Of a stretch of 6,249 nt of DNA, positions 6,068 to 6,249 are shown in pieces (position 1 is the stretch's first letter; each line of letters begins with the position of its first letter). Both the position numbers and the translations under genes were made by a program. The stretch spans positions 1 to 6,249 of the forward strand of contig CACZSB010000178.1 of NCBI GenBank assembly GCA_902783765.1, in the 5' to 3' direction. The notes under the pieces were generated by a model. That model saw only the letters and a program-made list of their open reading frames with translations, was not told the origin of the DNA and did not search any database. This stretch comes from an uncultured Lachnospiraceae bacterium. GTDB lineage: Bacteria > Bacillota > Clostridia > Lachnospirales > Lachnospiraceae.

Positions 6068-6086
6068 TCGTACTTGGGAAGTACGA
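6068..6086 (-). promoter_or_regulatory. 8-bp hairpin immediately upstream of the S10 ribosome binding site
   Basis: UCGUACUU pairs perfectly with AAGUACGA around a CCC loop. Its outer 3 nt (6084-6086) are also used by the long-range stem with 6174-6180, so the two structures partly compete. No U-run follows it, which argues against a terminator. Confidence 0.55.
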
Positions 6087-6180
6087 CAAGCGGTGACTGT
6101 ACACGCTTCCGTGTGTGTCCTGGTGGGCTGCGCACGGTATCTCTGCTTTCCTGCAGATGGTCTGGTACAGTGACTTGTCG
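6084..6180 (-). promoter_or_regulatory. Long-range two-part stem in the S10 leader
   Basis: In the RNA, CGACAAG (6174-6180) pairs with CUUGUCG (6084-6090), and ACUGUAC (6165-6171) pairs with GUACAGU (6096-6102). That gives 14 perfect base pairs split by a 2/5-nt internal loop, enclosing about 62 nt with a further hairpin at 6142-6157 (UCUGC/GCAGA, 6-nt loop). The length of the match makes chance pairing unlikely. Confidence 0.5.
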
Positions 6181-6198
6181 CCAGTTTCCTAACTTGAC
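6180..6198 (-). promoter_or_regulatory. Bulged hairpin in the S10 leader
   Basis: In the RNA, AGUU pairs with AACU around an AGGA loop, and past one bulged A the stem continues as GUC with GGC (one G-U pair). It directly abuts the long-range stem, sharing one base with it, and could stack on it. Confidence 0.35.
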
Positions 6199-6216
6199 AT
6201 TCGCTCCACGGAAAAC

Positions 6217-6233
6217 CTGCCACGGGCGGGCAG
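6217..6233 (-). promoter_or_regulatory. 5' hairpin in the S10 leader
   Basis: In the RNA, CUGCC pairs with GGCAG around a 7-nt loop CGCCCGU. It is the first stem visible in the leader portion inside the window. Confidence 0.35.
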
Positions 6234-6249
6234 CAACCTCACGCTTCAC

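Larger units (their letters stand above)
6047..6249 (-). promoter_or_regulatory. Structured 5' leader RNA of the S10 operon (5' end outside window)
   Basis: About 200 nt without a credible gene precede S10. On the minus strand the segment folds by eye into several stems: CUGCC/GGCAG at 6217-6233, a bulged hairpin at 6180-6198, UCUGC/GCAGA at 6142-6157, a two-part long-range pairing between 6165-6180 and 6084-6102, and an 8-bp hairpin at 6068-6086 just before the ribosome binding site. S10 leaders in E. coli and relatives are regulated by L4 through both transcription and translation, so an autoregulatory role is a reasonable inference here. I see no promoter on this strand, so transcription must begin further right. 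The stems have not been tested by energy calculation or covariation. Confidence 0.6.

Noticed and set aside
6194..6222. TTGACA on the plus strand as a -35 box
   Set aside because: No TATAAT-like hexamer follows at 16-18 nt, and it points away from the S10 genes.
6047..6223. N-terminal extension of S10 by 59 residues
   Set aside because: The frame is open by chance through the leader. The extension lacks S10 similarity, and the AAGGAGG at 6058-6064 places the start at 6044-6046.
6025..6249. Minus-strand open frame of 74 codons across the leader
   Set aside because: It runs off the right edge, ends inside S10 in another frame, and its product looks like translated structured RNA, with no recognisable domain.

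Overview
The window is a stretch of core bacterial genome, not an accessory region. It holds the S10 ribosomal-protein operon and the first half of the adjoining spc operon, all on the minus strand, so transcription runs from high to low coordinates. In transcription order the genes are rpsJ (S10), rplC (L3), rplD (L4), rplW (L23), rplB (L2), rpsS (S19), rplV (L22), rpsC (S3), rplP (L16), rpmC (L29), rpsQ (S17), rplN (L14), rplX (L24) and the 5' third of rplE (L5), which runs off the left edge. The order is the canonical bacterial one with no insertion, loss or rearrangement.

The organism is most likely a Gram-positive member of the class Clostridia, perhaps Lachnospiraceae or a relative. The reasons are strong AAGGAGG ribosome binding sites before nearly every gene, protein sequences of Firmicutes type, an L22 with a basic N-terminal extension beginning MAKGHRSQIKRERN, and L3, L4 and S17 sequences that read like those of Lachnospiraceae from memory. 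Base composition looks moderately GC-rich by eye. The family assignment is from recollection of sequences, not a search.

Layout: positions 6047-6249 are a non-coding leader upstream of S10 with several stem-loops, including an 8-bp hairpin just before the S10 ribosome binding site and a two-part long-range pairing. Positions 5726 down to 183 are a tightly packed gene string. Gaps are 0-25 nt except two: 66 nt before L3 and 58 nt before L2, and both contain a small stem-loop just before the ribosome binding site. Three junctions are very tight: L4/L23 overlap by 1 nt, S3/L16 are 2 nt apart, and L16/L29 overlap by 11 nt. At five junctions the stop codon and the Shine-Dalgarno sequence are fused as TAAGGAGG. 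No internal terminator or convincing internal promoter is visible, so the string looks like one transcription unit whose promoter lies beyond the right edge.

Together the products build both ribosomal subunits. L2, L3, L4, L14, L16, L22, L23, L24, L29 and L5 belong to the 50S, and S3, S10, S17 and S19 to the 30S. Three start codons need care: S17 and L5 most likely start at GTG, and L29 most likely starts at an ATG three codons inside the longest open frame. I found no new biological system. The items most worth a second look are the structured S10 leader and the hairpin before L3.
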